This document shows, piece by piece, positions 11,451 through 25,079 of a stretch of 64,000 nt of DNA. The stretch comes from Takakia lepidozioides (lineage: Eukaryota; Streptophyta; Takakiopsida; Takakiales; Takakiaceae), in assembly GCA_030704615.1 (NCBI GenBank), contig CM060733.1:1362001-1426000 (forward strand), written 5' to 3'. The translations under genes and the position numbers were made by a program. Within the stretch, counting starts at the first letter, position 1; each line of letters begins with the position of its first letter. The notes under the pieces were generated by a model, which saw nothing but the letters and a program-made list of their open reading frames with translations, searched no databases and was not told the DNA's origin.

Positions 11451-11580
11451 AGCCGGTTAGGCACTTGCCTGCCTAATAATTATTTTTGGGGCCATTTGGC
11501 ATTTAGGCACTTTCGAGATTTTGTTTTTTAAAGTTAGGCATCTTGCACGTGTAATTTTTCAAATTAGGCAACTAAAAATA
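11451..11580. repeat. TTAGGCA element, copy 1
   Basis: Starts with a small hairpin, TTAGGCA at 11457-11463 against TGCCTAA at 11470-11476, followed by spaced repeats of TTAGGCA and TTAGGCATCTT and then AATTAGGCA. A similar block with the same features lies at 29108-29220. The paired hairpin plus repeated subterminal motif suggests a short non-autonomous DNA transposon. Confidence 0.4.
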
Positions 11581-11619
11581 ATGATCACAAAATGAAAACA
11601 CAAAAATATAAAAATACAG

Positions 11620-11780
11620 CTGCTGCCATGGATGAAAATTGAAAACTGAGTCCATGGATGACGTTTAAAGGAAAACTCAGCCGTTGCCATCAAAAACTGA
11701 GTCCAATGGATGACGCTTTAAATGAAAACTCAGCCGCTGCCATGGATGCAAATGGAAAACTGAGTGCTATCGCCTGCTAC
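11620..11780. repeat. Short imperfect tandem repeats
   Basis: About three copies of a roughly 60-bp unit built from GCTGCCATGGATG, AAAACTGAGTCCA and GAAAACTCAGCCG (11620-11780). AAAACTGAG and CTCAG also pair as inverted motifs. No coding evidence. Confidence 0.55.
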
Positions 11781-12237
11781 ACTCCTATTAACTACTGCTA
11801 CATAGAAAATTGCGGCCGCACTGACATTTTTAAAAATGTTTTAGCCATAACTGTAGTTATCTATCCTAAAAACTTCCTTCCTACTTCAGAGCGAATCTAG
11901 CACTACCCCCAGTGCTAAATCTAAACAGGCGCGCCGTTTTTGGGCAGCTGCCCGCGCCATTCTCTGCCATCGCCATTCCCATTCGCCATTGAAAGCCTCG
12001 AGTAATGTGCAGCATTGTGCTCCTGGCCCAAATGTGCTCCTGGCTCGTGATATTGTCTCGTCGTTGCTCCTTTGGCTATGGCGAAAAGGAAGGAGGCGCG
12101 AGAAAATGGCGAGAGGAAGTCGGGCAGGGGCAGGCGAACGCATGTTTAAAACTAACAATATGCACTTAAAACATGTTAAGCTAAAATGTTGGTGCGGCAG
12201 GGATATTGTTAGTTGGAGCAGCTGTTATGAAAACGGG

Positions 12238-12256
12238 CCTGCTAACCGTTAGCAGG
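12238..12256. repeat. Perfect 9-bp-arm palindrome
   Basis: CCTGCTAAC and GTTAGCAGG flank a single C. The neighbouring TTGTTAG and GCTAACAAG sequences (near 12207 and 12281) are also inverted, so this may be part of a larger inverted-repeat element. Confidence 0.6.
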
Positions 12257-12769
12257 TCTAACAGCCCGGTGCGGCGGGGGGCTAACAAGACTACCTGTAA
12301 ACCAGTTGTAGGTCTAACTATGAATGAGAAAGCGGTACATGGATGATAAATGGAGCCGACAGGCACTAAAATCAGCACTTGAGAGCAATGACATTCTATC
12401 CAGGACAGAAAGTGGCGAAACCTGGCGAAACAGCAGGGCCGAAGAAACTGCAGGTCGCAAGTGTCTGTCGCTCTGCAACAGCTCGGAGTAGCTGCGAGGC
12501 TTGCGTGGTGGGACGTTCGTGTACTGCTGGGCGTAATCTTGTGTTGCATCTGTACTGGAGATTCTATGGAAGTTTCTTAATGTTTCTCATAGATCGTTGA
12601 AGGATTTTTCAGGATGCTGTAGGTTTCTTTTAGCAATTTCCCTTGGTGGCAGTGATCTGATCCGTCAGAAGGGAGAGAAGAGCGGGGTGTTCAAGACTGT
12701 TGTAATCCGTGTTTCTGCCTCCCATGCATATGATTGTTTGGGGAAAGCATGTCGCGGCTTCTGTAGAGC
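12257..12769 (+). promoter_or_regulatory. Presumed promoter and 5' leader of the EDM2-like gene
   Basis: The 500 bases before the chosen start ATG are less repeat-like, with short open frames only. No unambiguous TATA box was found, so the transcription start is not defined. Confidence 0.25.
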
Positions 12770-15700
12770 ATGGCCCGCACTTTTCTAGAAGGACACAAGG
12801 AAGTCACTCATGCCTGCAGCCAGTGGACCCTGAAAGGCTCGCCATCCAGAGACTTCAGTCCTCATGCTGTGCGCAGACTCCATGGCGGAAGGAGCCCAGA
12901 GGATGTGAAATCGGACTTACGAGCAAGAGGCGCAATTTTGGGATCGGATGCCCAGTCTATACAAGGCGATGGCCGGTTGAACGGAAGTTCATTGTACCAC
13001 CCGATCATTTCAACAGAAGCTAATACTTTGGGTTCAGCCAGAGGAATAGAACTTTCTGCAGGGTTGAGCGTTACCCTGTGTGTACCTCAATTTCATGTTT
13101 CAATTTTATGCATGTGTAGTAAATGCCCACGCATATAGCTGCTGATAAAGAATCCTAATAAAATCAAGTCATGCAGTGGTCGATTGACATCTTCTTTTGT
13201 TTTTTGGTGTAGTGCCCGGGTGTTCTTATTGATCATAATAATTCAGTTTGGGTCGCTTGTTTGCTCAAGGTATCCTAGGGTTTGATAACTGGTGTCCTCA
13301 ACTGCCTGTATGCAGTTGCAGAGAGAATGACAGAAACAGTCCTGTGTCTTGTTCCAGGGTTTTGAAAGTGGTCAAGCCTTTGGAAATTACTGAAGCCAGA
13401 AAGGGAGCTTCTGATCAGAGTAATGAGGTTGGGGGCAGCAAAAGTCCGGAGGATTTGATTTGCTCCAGCGTGACCTCAAGATCAAGCCACCTTGAGCCCT
13501 TATTGGTGCGAGATGGCGTGGAGAAAGAAGCAAGCTCCCTGGAGCAAATGGTGACCAAAGTGCCTACAGATTGCAATGTTTCTGTGAAGGAGCTTAGTCA
13601 TTCTTCTGAAAAGCTTGGAACAGGCTCCTCTACTCTTGAACGTATGCAGCCTGAATTTAATATGGCTCCTCGAACCCACCGCAATTCCCCTCAGCATGAA
13701 GACAAAGGCTTAATGCTTGTGGAGGACTTTTACCTCTCTTGTGGTGATGAGTTCATTTCTCTAATGGAGCTACGAATTTCAGGTGGAGGAGTTTTAAGTA
13801 GGAGTTCACGCACAGGTGTAGTCTATCTTCGGGGTATAACAGATAACGGGCTTCGGGACGTTGCTTGTATAGTTAACCTCTGGAGATTGCAGTTCACAGC
13901 AGAGGGCAAGCCTAAGTTTTTGGTGCAGGAGGTGGCAGGTTCCTGGTATTCAGTTCTTTCCCTCTTGGGCTTCCTGCTATGGAATTAAGAAATTTTCTTT
14001 TTCTCGTTATCCCAGATTGACTTATTACAATGAATCATGGAGTGACAACATCTTTACATGACATCATTAGAGTTTTACTTGAAGTTTTGGTTTTTTGACC
14101 AGCAAAATCTTAAATGATCATTGTGCTCTAGGGCACTAGTGTGTGTACAATCACACACCCCTCCATCCCCTCTTAATCTCATGCACCTAAAAATTAACTC
14201 TAAGGAAGGCCCTACCATTCTGATTTGTCAAGGAGACTGCAAACTTTTGGTTCAATTATGTTTTGGGCGCATTACGCACTGAGTGTGTATGCATAGTATG
14301 CTTAGTGTCATTTGTTACTTAAAAAGTCTAGCTGCGCAAATTCATTTTTCAGTTTGTGCAGGATGGAGCTCCAGAATTGTCATGTTACTTACTTAAGTTT
14401 CATGAGGACTGTCAAAGTCGCTGCTCATTTTCTTGCCTTCACAAAGCAGCAACCAACTGGTTCCAAAGAAGCTGCCTGGCGTTATGTGTGCAGAGAGTGT
14501 AGGTAAGTTAACTATCAACCAGCGGCAGGAGTCACAATGTAGAATCCCCCAAGATCATTGCTCACTTACACCTAAGCTTGATTTCACTGTGTTGGCGTGC
14601 ATTTTGAATGGTGTGTTGATAAATTAGTCTCTTACCTGCTAATGTTGGTTGATGGTGCTGAGCAGGTCACATCCCATCTGCTGTTATGCTGACTATTTGC
14701 ATTGGTGTGAAATGGGGTACTTTAATCTGCATCCCTGCTGTGGTTCTCATTTGAAAAATGATGTCTTCGCTTCTGATCAACAGCTCCTTTGAAGCCAAGC
14801 CAAACCAAGATGATTTGTCTCAAGCTTTTCCTCTTATCCAGGCCATTGTGAGCAGCGACCAAAAGTTGGAAATAGCTCCTGTGAGTACAGGATCAACTCT
14901 TGCTAATTATTCTTCCTGTTTTTGTGGCTGAAGTATTATTGAGATCATTGTTCCTTGTCAAAAGGGTCAATTTATGTGTCAGCAAACTATTGCTGCTTGC
15001 ACTTGCACAACAGTTATGCAGGCTACATGGAATGTTCTTGCATGTGTTCTGGACTATTCATTTTCTCTAACCGTTTTCCCCCTGCTGAGGGCAGGTTTGC
15101 ATAGGAAGATGTACCTACTTGATTTTCTCCAGTTTGATAAATTTGTTTGCTGCTCTTTGTTTTCAGTACTTACGTACAGGGGGTTGGGTGGTCTCGTTCT
15201 TCCCAAGAAAAGAAGCAAATTTCGAACAAGATTCCAGGATTATGGTCCTTTGATAAATTTCAGGGTCACGCCCTTCGATTTTGTGGAGGGTAGTGAGGGA
15301 GAATTTTTAGTGCTTGGCTGCAGTCGGGATTGGAAAGTCCCAGCTTAGGCAATGTAATTACTGCTATGGCCATTTACTGTTGGTTTCGTCTTGTCTAATG
15401 CGCATGAATTGCCTTGTCCACACAGATAATACGGATTTTTTTCCCAACTCTGTACAAGGGAGAAACATCACGTGCTGAAAAGGTTTGCACCGTGGCTTAT
15501 TTTTCCTATGTAAAAACTGTCTGAACTTGTACTTTTGTCTTTTCTGATGAACAATTGAGAGAGTGCTTGGTATCAGTCTGTAAGTGGCTATGAGGAAGCT
15601 GGGAATGCATATTTGGAATCCATTTGGTGGAAACATGTCTGAATCAAGCATTGGGCTGTCCTTGCTTCATGCAGACAAGCCTTCTTTACAGTGGGGTGGC

Positions 15701-18700
15701 GATGGGGACAACGGAGACAGGGAGAACAAGACCTCAAAAGAGGCTCAGGAAAATTGGAAGTTTGTATCCTGAAGTGGAACTACCATTTTCTCAGAACTGC
15801 AAGGCAGAGCCATTTACGAACGAAGTCCGCTGTAAAGTGGACAAAAAGGACAGATGTAACCAGGAAAATCACTCATCCAACAGCAAATTCGAAGATCGAG
15901 AAGGTGTAGAGGAATGGGTTGATGAGCCGGACGTGTGCGCATTTTGTGATGATGGAGTTGATGCAGGGGAGAAACTGCTCTGGTATGTTTTTCATGTCAG
16001 TTATCTTTTTCTACCTTGCAGTTTATATGCCGGTTTCTTTTCCAACATATTTTTTCCAAAGTGATTATGTCACTTCAGCGTTGCCCATAGAGGTGATAGC
16101 CGGATCTTGATCTTAGTATTGGGTGCAATGGCAGTTGTGATGGTCCATGTATGCGATCTTTCCATCCAACAACGAAATCGGGAAGGAAGAATGAGTGCGT
16201 CTCTCTTGGACTTACCAAAGCGGCAGTCGAAGTGAGTTCTCCACTCTTGGTACCATACTTTGACTTTCCAATTTCCACTAAACCAACTGTGTTCCTTACA
16301 GGTTGTATAGACTGGTGTTCTACACTAGTTGAACTACAAGTGGAAGGTATAGTGCCAAGCCCTAGCATTTCATTTATGGTGCAAGGCATGGCCCCCTCCA
16401 AATTGATAACCACTCTTCTCTGAAGGCTTTAAATTATCTCTTGCAAATCTGCTATTAACTACATTATTCTTTATGCAGGGAGATGGCTATGTCTGTCCTA
16501 ACTGCAAGTGCAAGCGACAACAGTGCTTCTCTTGTAATCTTCTAGGAAGCTCTCACGACTCCCTCGGTGCTCAGGAGGTTAGAAGTTTTGGAACTCAGCT
16601 TGTGAACTCTTTTGTGAGCATTGAAAATTACAGACTGGTTGCACACACTTGCCATATTTATTGATAAAAGCACAATTAGCACAATTTCTCTAAGTGGTAC
16701 TGGCAATTGGTTTTGGTGTCAGTAGGGATTCTCTCTATCTCGCTCTCTCTCTCGCTATGGAGTTTCATGCCCACCTATTGCAGGTTGTTGCATGTAGTAG
16801 CCGTCATTGGACTTTATGGGCATTCGCACAAAAGATAAATTTCCTCAGTTGAGAAAAGAAAGGGTTGTGCTCTCACCAAATCGTAATGACATTCTCAATA
16901 GAATGGGTGTAAGGACAGCATGACTTGTTTGGGGCCCTAAGTTATCAAGGAGTCAATTTGAGTGTCTCGGTAGCTCCGTTATGCTAATAAGTTTGGCCTT
17001 GGTTTCAGGTTTTTGTCTGTGGGGCTAGGGCATGCAGGCGTTTCTACCATCCCCAATGTGTGGCCAAGTTACTGGTCTCGAAGCCTATGCAAGAAGCCTT
17101 TGCCTTGGGCATCCAACGCGGCCTGGAGAAGTTCCGTTGTCCTCTCCACAAATGCTTTAAGTGTGGGTTGGAAGAAAACAAGGATGTTCGGGCTTTGCAT
17201 CTCGTTAAATGCAGACGTTGCCCAGTTGCTTGGCATGACATGTGTTTGCCAGAGTGAGTCACTCTCCTTTAAAGTTGAAGTTGGCACACCATGCATATTG
17301 AGATTTTTTCTGCAAGACTTGCATTTAGTTTGTTTTCCATGTCCTTTCCTATTGCAATATTACAGATTGTTTTTAAGTGATTACAGGAATTGGTTCAGAG
17401 GTCGGTATCTGGTTTCTCAAGTCTTTTGTGGTTGCATTGCTGTTTTTCAGTGATTGTTGCACATGGCCCGTTGATGGTGGCAAAGTTGTCATGTATTGCG
17501 GGTTAGTGGTTGGCACTCTTTCCTCTTGGTTTTCTTTGATTTGTAGGCACGTCATACTTTCCATGTTAGTTGGCTTTTTTCTATATACGCTGGCCTGAAT
17601 GACATTTTGTCAATTGATCACGATGCGCCGGATGAAGATGCTGGATGTTTCTCTCTGGGAGCATGGAAACGGCACCTTCTTATGGACTTCTTCCTAGTCT
17701 CTGGTGTATTACTCATTATGATGGAGTTGGATTTCAGTACTTGATGTTTCTATAGTAGACCTCACGGCAATGAGCTTTCGAGTGAGCTAGTTCTGCCAAG
17801 TAGATCAGTGAAGGAATTCAACATGTTTCTGTTGCCCAAGCAGGAAACATATTCTTGACCCCAGGTTGTTGACTCCAAGACGGAACCATATCATATTTCC
17901 TTCAGAAGATGCACCGAGCAAGGTATGTATGGAGCTTACATCTCTCTAGATGTGTACATGATTGCAGAAAACACCTGAATGCTCCCAGCTGACTTGGGGC
18001 AGATTCATCAGTGTTCTGGGTGGTGTCAAAAGTCAAGCACGGTGCTGATAAAGTGGGACTGATAGAGATTTACAATGTTACATGAATATGAAATGGTGGA
18101 TCCATGGCACAAGAATTTTAAGTATATTGCAACATAGTTATGCAAGTGAAAAGCCTTACAGCTGCAAAGTGTTACAAGATGTCAAGTTTTTTCTGTTTGA
18201 GAAGCTAAGTTTGTCCTTCTTGTTGTTACAGGTGGATTCTTTGACCAAGTCCCATGGGTTCTCAGGGGAGGTTGGACGTTTAACAGCAGGCAGCTTGTCC
18301 TTACCAGGTTATTGTCCACCCGCTGGAGCTGACCCATGGTTGGCTTAGATATTGTGTAAGTAGAGCCCTCCACTGAGGTTTCCTCTTGATGTAGTGAAGG
18401 GAAGTTAGCTTGTTCCTGTTGTTGCAGAGAGTTTGAGCGAAAAAGAATCGTCTGCTTCCAGGCACAGAGAATCAAGTGAAAGGTAAGCTCTTGTAACCTG
18501 GGTATCTACTAATTTGAGCTTAAGCTATGTGTCTGTGTAATACCAACCACTTTAGGGCAGTACGTTCTTATGGACCAGAATGCCTACTGCAGCAGCATTG
18601 TTATCCTCACCTGGAATTTGTCCACATATATATGCATTGACATTAGCTGCAGCACCAAAAGCAATTAGATAGACAATCGTGTAAAAACATCTTATTTGTC

Positions 18701-18862
18701 GATAACTACAGGCCTTGTTTCTTATGATTGGATTGTGTTGGCATTGTGTGCTCTATTTTTGTACATTTGTGTAGGGTTCTTGAGATTATAAACAATTCAC
18801 AACAAGCATTAATGCTCGAGAAAGTCGTATCTAACTTCTTGAGAAGGTTGTATCAAAATTAG
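12770..18862 (+). CDS. EDM2: EDM2-like PHD-finger chromatin protein, C-terminally short
   Basis: Inferred exons: 12770-13077, 13316-13945, 14362-14502, 14784-14880, 15675-15982, 16117-16231, 16479-16577, 17009-17253, 17451-17501, 17841-17922, 18232-18307, 18428-18482 and 18775-18862. All phases agree and give 764 residues. After a nonconserved N-terminus comes the family's N-terminal domain (YLRGITDNGLRDVACIVNLW). Next come tandem PHD-type Cys/His clusters: CAFC to CIGC to CMRSFH, then YVCPNCKCKRQQCFSC, CRRFYHPQCVAKLL, CPLHKCFKC and CRRCPVAWHDMC, then RRNHIIFP. In Arabidopsis EDM2 binds histone marks and controls transposon silencing and RPP7 transcript polyadenylation. The frame ends at TAG 18860-18862 in the region before the methyltransferase-like C-terminal half, which I do not find downstream. 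Exon 1, the start of exon 5, and exons 11-12 are the least certain; a small extra exon may lie between 14880 and 15675. Confidence 0.75.
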
Positions 18863-20810
18863 CATCACCAAGTGGCAGTAACGTGCAAATCAGTTACGAA
18901 GATGTCTCAGGCAAGTAAAATAAATCCACCAACAAAGATACCAAGGACAGAAGGAAACAGCTTGAGCATGCTCTCTAACTCTTATTCAACCAACAATCAG
19001 TTCTTTAAAGCATGTTATAGAGGAAACAGGAGGATAAATGACCTTGTTGAGGAGGCACACAAAGTAGGTCACAACCGGAAGGGTTCATTGGGAGGCATGC
19101 TAGAGTCTTGGCAAGAGAGGACATGATAGTGCATACTTCCTGCAGACAAACATGTTGGATTCCTTGTGTCGAAGAGTGCAGCTGTGAGATGGGAATGCCT
19201 GGCAAAGTCTAGCCAGGTCATAGTCATAACGTGTAGCCATAGTTCTGACATATGCTCACTTACATGTCGGTTACAGTGAAATGCTCACACTCAAGCATGG
19301 GTGTTGTTGAGCATATGTTTACCCTCTGCTTGTAACTTTTGAGTGGGCAAATTGGCACCTCATAGTGGCAGAGTGTACCCTTGATTGATAACTTGAAATA
19401 TGACTTATTTGATAACTTGATTTCCCTACATACATTCACATGCTTTATGAGCACTATGAGCACTTCTCGGGGTAACAAGGATAGATGGAGTTAGTATAAA
19501 TAAGAGAAGGGCCATTTTGCAGAACAATGTAGATTTATGTCCAGTTTTATATCTACAGGTTCGTTGATTTCCACTGTAAGACCCATAATCTAAGACTCAG
19601 GGTGGTCAGGGTGGAAACAGGAGAAGGGAATCCCGCCATGTCTGTCACTCACAGCTGTGGTTTTTCTTTCTGTGAAAGTGAGATTGGGCCTGTGCCACAT
19701 CTGCCCTGGCAAGAAAACTGACTTCAACTTATATTTTCCTACACTATAATCTAACCATGCATGGAGCACATCCCTTTTTGAATATAGCTCCCCGGAGCTT
19801 GACAGTATGTATGGAATGGACCATCTTTTGAGACCTGCCTCAAGTCTGCCTTTGTGATGACCTCCCCACTTACTGAGTGCAGATGCCTCAAAATCTTAAG
19901 ATAAAAGTCTTATTGGCAAGGATCTGAGAATAGATGGCATATAAGAGGCTTATGGTTTATTTATCAAGAGGAAACTTCTTCCATATTCAATTGTAAATAG
20001 TGACCATGTATCTACAGTGAATGATTTACAAGAAAAGCAACAAAGTGTGCCTTCAGTTTCATGGCCGTGACTTTAAGGATAACTGGGCATGACTGGGCAT
20101 GACTTTAAGGATAACATTACTATCACTTGTGTTGCAAAAAAGGGAGAGAGAATAAAAGCCTCTTTTCCTAGAGGTTACTGGCAGGGAAAAGAGCACAATC
20201 AAAGATTTACATTTGGAATCTCATTATACCCGGTCATTGTTATCATGCTAGATATCTGTCCAGCCAACTTCTCAAAACTTCAGAAGCTTTGAAACCTTTG
20301 TCATTTCTTTTAGAAATTACTTCGAATCTGGAACATTTTTCGCTCGCATGCGAGGTATGTAAGTTCCTCATAATCTAGTGTCCATGCCACTGTCTTCGTC
20401 TTTGCTTTGTCTCAGAATGTTGTGTAAGATACCACAATCACTTGCTAGTCAACTCAAGACTGTATGACTGTATCGGATCGCTCTCTTTCCTCAATCCAGC
20501 TGATGGGTTGCTTCAGACCGTGGACAAAACCAAGTGAAAATTTGACAGTTTGGTCCAAATCCGACATTCTTATTACTTCGAGTATCTGAATAAGGATCTT
20601 TACATATCTTCTCTAGCATTTACTCAGCTTGGAAGACAAAAAGTGAATTGATCTCTACTAGGGCTCTAAAAGATCGATTGTTTTCTCTCTTCGAAAGTCA
20701 GCTCAGAGGCTAGTATCTAGAGCGAATGTTGTTTGCGTCAGTCTGTCACTAGCCGCCTGACTGCAGCCCGGGATATTCATCACAGCTCCCCTCGAGCAGT
20801 CAGGTCCCAA
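18863..20810. other. Downstream of EDM2-like gene, no gene recognised
   Basis: Immediately after the stop, a second reading LEKVVSKLASPSGSNVQ appears, a near-repeat of LEKVVSNF in the last exon; it could be a lost continuation of the gene. Beyond about 18950 nothing of the EDM2 C-terminal half (FLHG-x-RYTSFGRHF) was found. Confidence 0.35.
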
Positions 20811-23800
20811 TATGAATGAGAGAAGGCAGCTCCACAAAATACGCCAATTGGGCAGATCACTACACTACTATCGACTAATCCTAGTCCAGAGTTTGAGAAT
20901 AGTGTTTTTGATAGCTACATATGTGTGGGTAAGCTCGAACTACGAACTCCGGAGAGAAAACAAGGCGCCCAACCTTTCGACACTGAGCTCTTGCCACAGG
21001 TTGAACGCCAACTCTGAAACTTCACGAGGGTACAGAGCAAACTGACCAAAAGCATGGCGGAAGGCTCTCGTGGCAGGCATCGAAATGCGACATACTGCTC
21101 ATCTTGTCATGCACCCCGCATCACATGTTGTGCCAAACCATGCCCAGTTGCTGTCTGCACACACCCCTGCCGCCCCTCTTCCAGTCTCGGCCTCCCCAAC
21201 CAATCCCCAACCCAATCTCAGTGAACTCATAGAGAGATCTATAGAAGCTGTGGCTCACACGTCCGTCATCTAGAACGACTTGAAACACGGCTTTGAGCAT
21301 CAGTTATGCCGTTGCCTGGGAATTAACTGGATGTGGAAGGACGTTCTAAGCAGGGGACCCGTGAGAGCAGCAATATGCTATTCTCTGCCTGCCTGCACAA
21401 GCAGTAACTAAGTAAACGCCAAGCTCGAGCACCGAGAAAGGCCACGGATCAAATATCGAAGATCTGCGCGAATGCAACACGCTGTGTCTGCATGAGCTCG
21501 ATGCTCGAGATCATCTCTCCCTCCGCCATCTCTCAGGAGCTTTGAGGGCAAATAGAATCATTCATAAATTTTGGGCCCCACCTTCCTATAGGCTTTCTCC
21601 CTACTCGACCACCCACCAAGGAAATGTGGGAATCGTGAAAAACGTTTTTGCTACCGAAATACAGCATATTGGTTTGGGATGCGTTTACTCACGGGATGTG
21701 AAATGTGGGATTTGGGTCTGCAGCCCGCTAACGAGATTTGGAATTTGTCCGTTTTCTTACCGAAATATTTGGCTCGTGTGAGTCGGGTAGGGTGCGGGAG
21801 GAAGGAAGGAGGGGTGTAGGCTTGTGCAGACACGAAGCCGTTCAAAAAAGTGCTGCTTTGATGGCCTGCGCGCTGAAGTGCCAGTGTTGCAGCGGAGCGA
21901 GTATCAAGGCGGTGAATGGGTTGAACACTTTTGACGTGTGTCAGTGGCGCCGCCATGTGTCTTGAATGGAGGTCCTTCGTCGATTTGTTTTGTATTTTTT
22001 TGGGAGATCACAGGGGAAGCTTGGTACTTCCATCTATAATGGGCCTTCTCTTTCTTATTCCTCTTCTCTCTCCCTCTTTTCTTCTCCAGGGCTATAGGCA
22101 GTTGTTAAGTACACAGAGGTCTACACGGATGGACTGCAGCGGGTGCGAGACCCGAGACCAAACATGGCGGCTGATTGCAGGCTAGGCTAGCTATGGGTGC
22201 AGGGGCTGCCATGATGGTGGAAAACTCTTGCAATCACCCCCACCGTTGGCTACGAGCTAGGTGACTGGTGTAGCCGCCATTCTCCATACGCAAGTACCAT
22301 GCACTTCTGGGCTTGGTAACTGCAAAACGACCCACTTAGTATTGACATACCATCCCATTTATTGAGCCATGCAGTGGTACTGATCGCGATGTGTAACGTA
22401 CCACCGGATGAGAGCTTAACGACCTCAATTTGAACAACTGAACAGAACACAGACGAATAAAATAAGAAAGCATGCATGTGTATGGACCTAACCTACGACT
22501 AGAGGCTTGCAGCATACACGTTTGGTATGCAGCCCCACTTACGAGGAAAGGTCCTATATAGGGAAGTTTACAACCAACCGTGCAAAGCCATTTTATGTCA
22601 AAGGTGTGTGCAGCTGCCAGCATTGCAGGGCATTCCCTATAATAGTATTGTAATTTGTGCACTCATCACACACTCAGTGCTTGTCCATGAAGTCTTTTTT
22701 TGCAGTTGCTCGATTGAATGGAAAGCAAGGCATTCTCGTCGCGACGTTGGGGCTCTCTAACTGTGAAGATCTGTCGACACGGGATATACTAACTGGTGTC
22801 ATTACCCAGATTGTCAGGATCCAAGAAAAATCATGCAAAAGCTCTGACAAATATGGTGTCTGTAACATTTAATACTGGTTCATCCTCTTGGAGTGGACTC
22901 GCATGCGAATTGAAGGATTAAGCTTACGATTTACTGTGTGTAAGTTATTCATACATTCGTATTCAAGGGGTGCCATCATTCCAAGAACCACGTCAGTAGC
23001 TGAACTGACACCGGTGACAGGATTTTCCGATCGAAGTGTTTCCCTTGACGATTCGTATCTACCTCCCTAAAACGTTCAACCTCTAGTTTGCCGTCTACAT
23101 ATCTGCCGTTATTTTGGGGAGTTTATGACCTCCGGCCTAGCCCATTCTCCCTGGTCACTCAATGGATGCCAGGCATCACAAAATGCCAGAGAATGACAGC
23201 TCGAGCACCGCAATAATAATGGATGCACATTCTGCACTTTGACATTGAGTCACGTAATTGGCACTTATTATTACCTCAATTCACGTATTCACGTATTATC
23301 TTAATAAGACCTTTGCAATCGCTCTTACTTGTATCTACAGAAGAGACTCATGGAAAGTTGAAAGTTGAAACCTTCGCAATCATAAACCGCCACGTATATA
23401 TCTATCTCGGTGAATTTTAACCTGGACCAGTGATTGTTTCGGATGCATACAGTCTCGAAAGGGCCTTCACTTTCCCTCATCAGAGCGAAGACTGGCTAGC
23501 TTACCATCAGCACCGCCACAGTTCATCACGGAGCACATTTACGATTCGCAAACAAAGAGTTATGACAAGCAAAGTAGCAAAGCTAGTAGGTGTCAGCAGC
23601 GACATGATTGAGGCTTAAGGCTGGCCTTGGAATTTGAGCTTTGTGTCTTTGCAAATTGCATCCCCTAGATTTATGCTGTGATCTACCTCCGTGAGCTGAT
23701 GGATATGTATATATATATGCAGGCCTGTATATTCCCGCGGAGGAGTACGAGAGTTGAGGGAGTTATGGTGGGGAAGTTTCCAGGGAGAGGAATCAATGAT

Positions 23801-24176
23801 CATCAAGCGGCGAGCTAGTGTAGCGTGGAGAATAACCTGCACAACGATTCTGCACTTACTCGCTTGGAGGGTGGCGGCTGCCCATTGAACTAACGACAAA
23901 TAGACTCTGTCTGTATTTTTCGCCGACGTCGGGCGTACGTCCATATCTGCATCGGATGGACGACAGCTACCTGTCGACGAACAGAGACGGCACCACTCCA
24001 ACGTCCGTACACATGGCGCTATACAGGCCGTCCTGAGCATCGACAAAGGATTCGAACCCACCGCCTCAGCTCCACAAAATATCCTCAGATACGGATATAA
24101 AAATCTACGAAATATTCTTAAGTTTGAAACCTAATTAGTCAAATAACCTGAAATGATCCCTCTTGTAAAGCTAGAA
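20811..24176. other. Long stretch without a convincing gene
   Basis: Only short open frames. One at 21053 (plus) would encode a roughly 57-residue Cys-rich peptide with CSSC, CCAKPC and CTHPC clusters but has no support. A 148-residue minus frame at 23615-24061 has no recognisable domain. A B-box-like GGTTCGAATCC lies on the minus strand at 24048-24058 without a matching tRNA fold. Confidence 0.3.
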
Positions 24177-24639
24177 TGCTCTCGTCCTCCGCGGGTTAAG
24201 TCATGCACAGGGGATTGTAAGCAATAGAACTTTGCCAAGCCGACAGGGAAGGATCTATTGCAGAGCACACATACAATCTAAGCCAATCGTTGCACGCAGC
24301 AAAGCATCAACACAATTTCATCCAGCATCCTTCACACATCCACTGCACCAGTTTGTACACCCAAAATATCTTGCCTAAGCCTGATGATCTCTTCATTTAA
24401 ATAATCGGGAGAGGCTAATCTGGAGATCCAGATGCAGCATTCTTATTGGACATGCAGATAACAAGACCTCACATCCGCCAGCTAAGTTTCCAGGTTGGCT
24501 TATCTCGTGACTGTTAACGTAGGACAGTCACATAACCAAAGATAGTCCTTGTTATCATTAATGTCCAACAACCCCATGTTTTTCATCCAAGGAACTGATA
24601 GGAGAGCATATGCACCGCCATGGAATTTGGAGCTCCACA
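24177..24639 (-). repeat. 3' LTR of the Ty3-type element
   Basis: Left-hand copy of the 463-bp direct repeat. Left end TGCTCTCGTCC, right end GGAGCTCCACA in plus orientation. Confidence 0.85.
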
Positions 24640-25079
24640 TATGTAAAGCTTGCCCCCGCTAGGAAAGCGAGCTCCTGCGAGCTAACTGAAATACCGAACT
24701 TCCGAAACTAAGTAAATCACACCATACCTAATACTAGCATCCAGCGCGAGAGGGATGAAAAAACCCTCAGCGAGAAAACCTTGCACCTGCAAAAATGGGC
24801 TAAGGGCAAAACTCGCTGGGGAAAAACCCCTATCATGTTACAATAGTGATGCAAAACACTAACACGAAGCTAAAGCTTGTGCTAAGTTCGTCCACCTCCT
24901 CTAACACCAGATATCGCAGGTCTGCAGCAGACCATTATTTGCACACCACACAACACCAGAGATGGCCACTGTTGAACCATCAGAAAGCACATAAGAAAGG
25001 CCATAGCTTGAACCTCCAGAAAACACACAAGACTGCAACACTCCAGCCTCTAATCCCTGCACTCAATTACACACAAAAA

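Noticed and set aside
23615-24061. 148-residue minus-strand ORF
   Set aside because: No recognisable domain, ordinary composition, no exon partners; length is possible by chance.
24040-24110. Possible tRNA gene on the minus strand (GGTTCGAATCC)
   Set aside because: Only the B box fits. The T stem does not pair over five bases and no A box or acceptor stem is found at the right distance.
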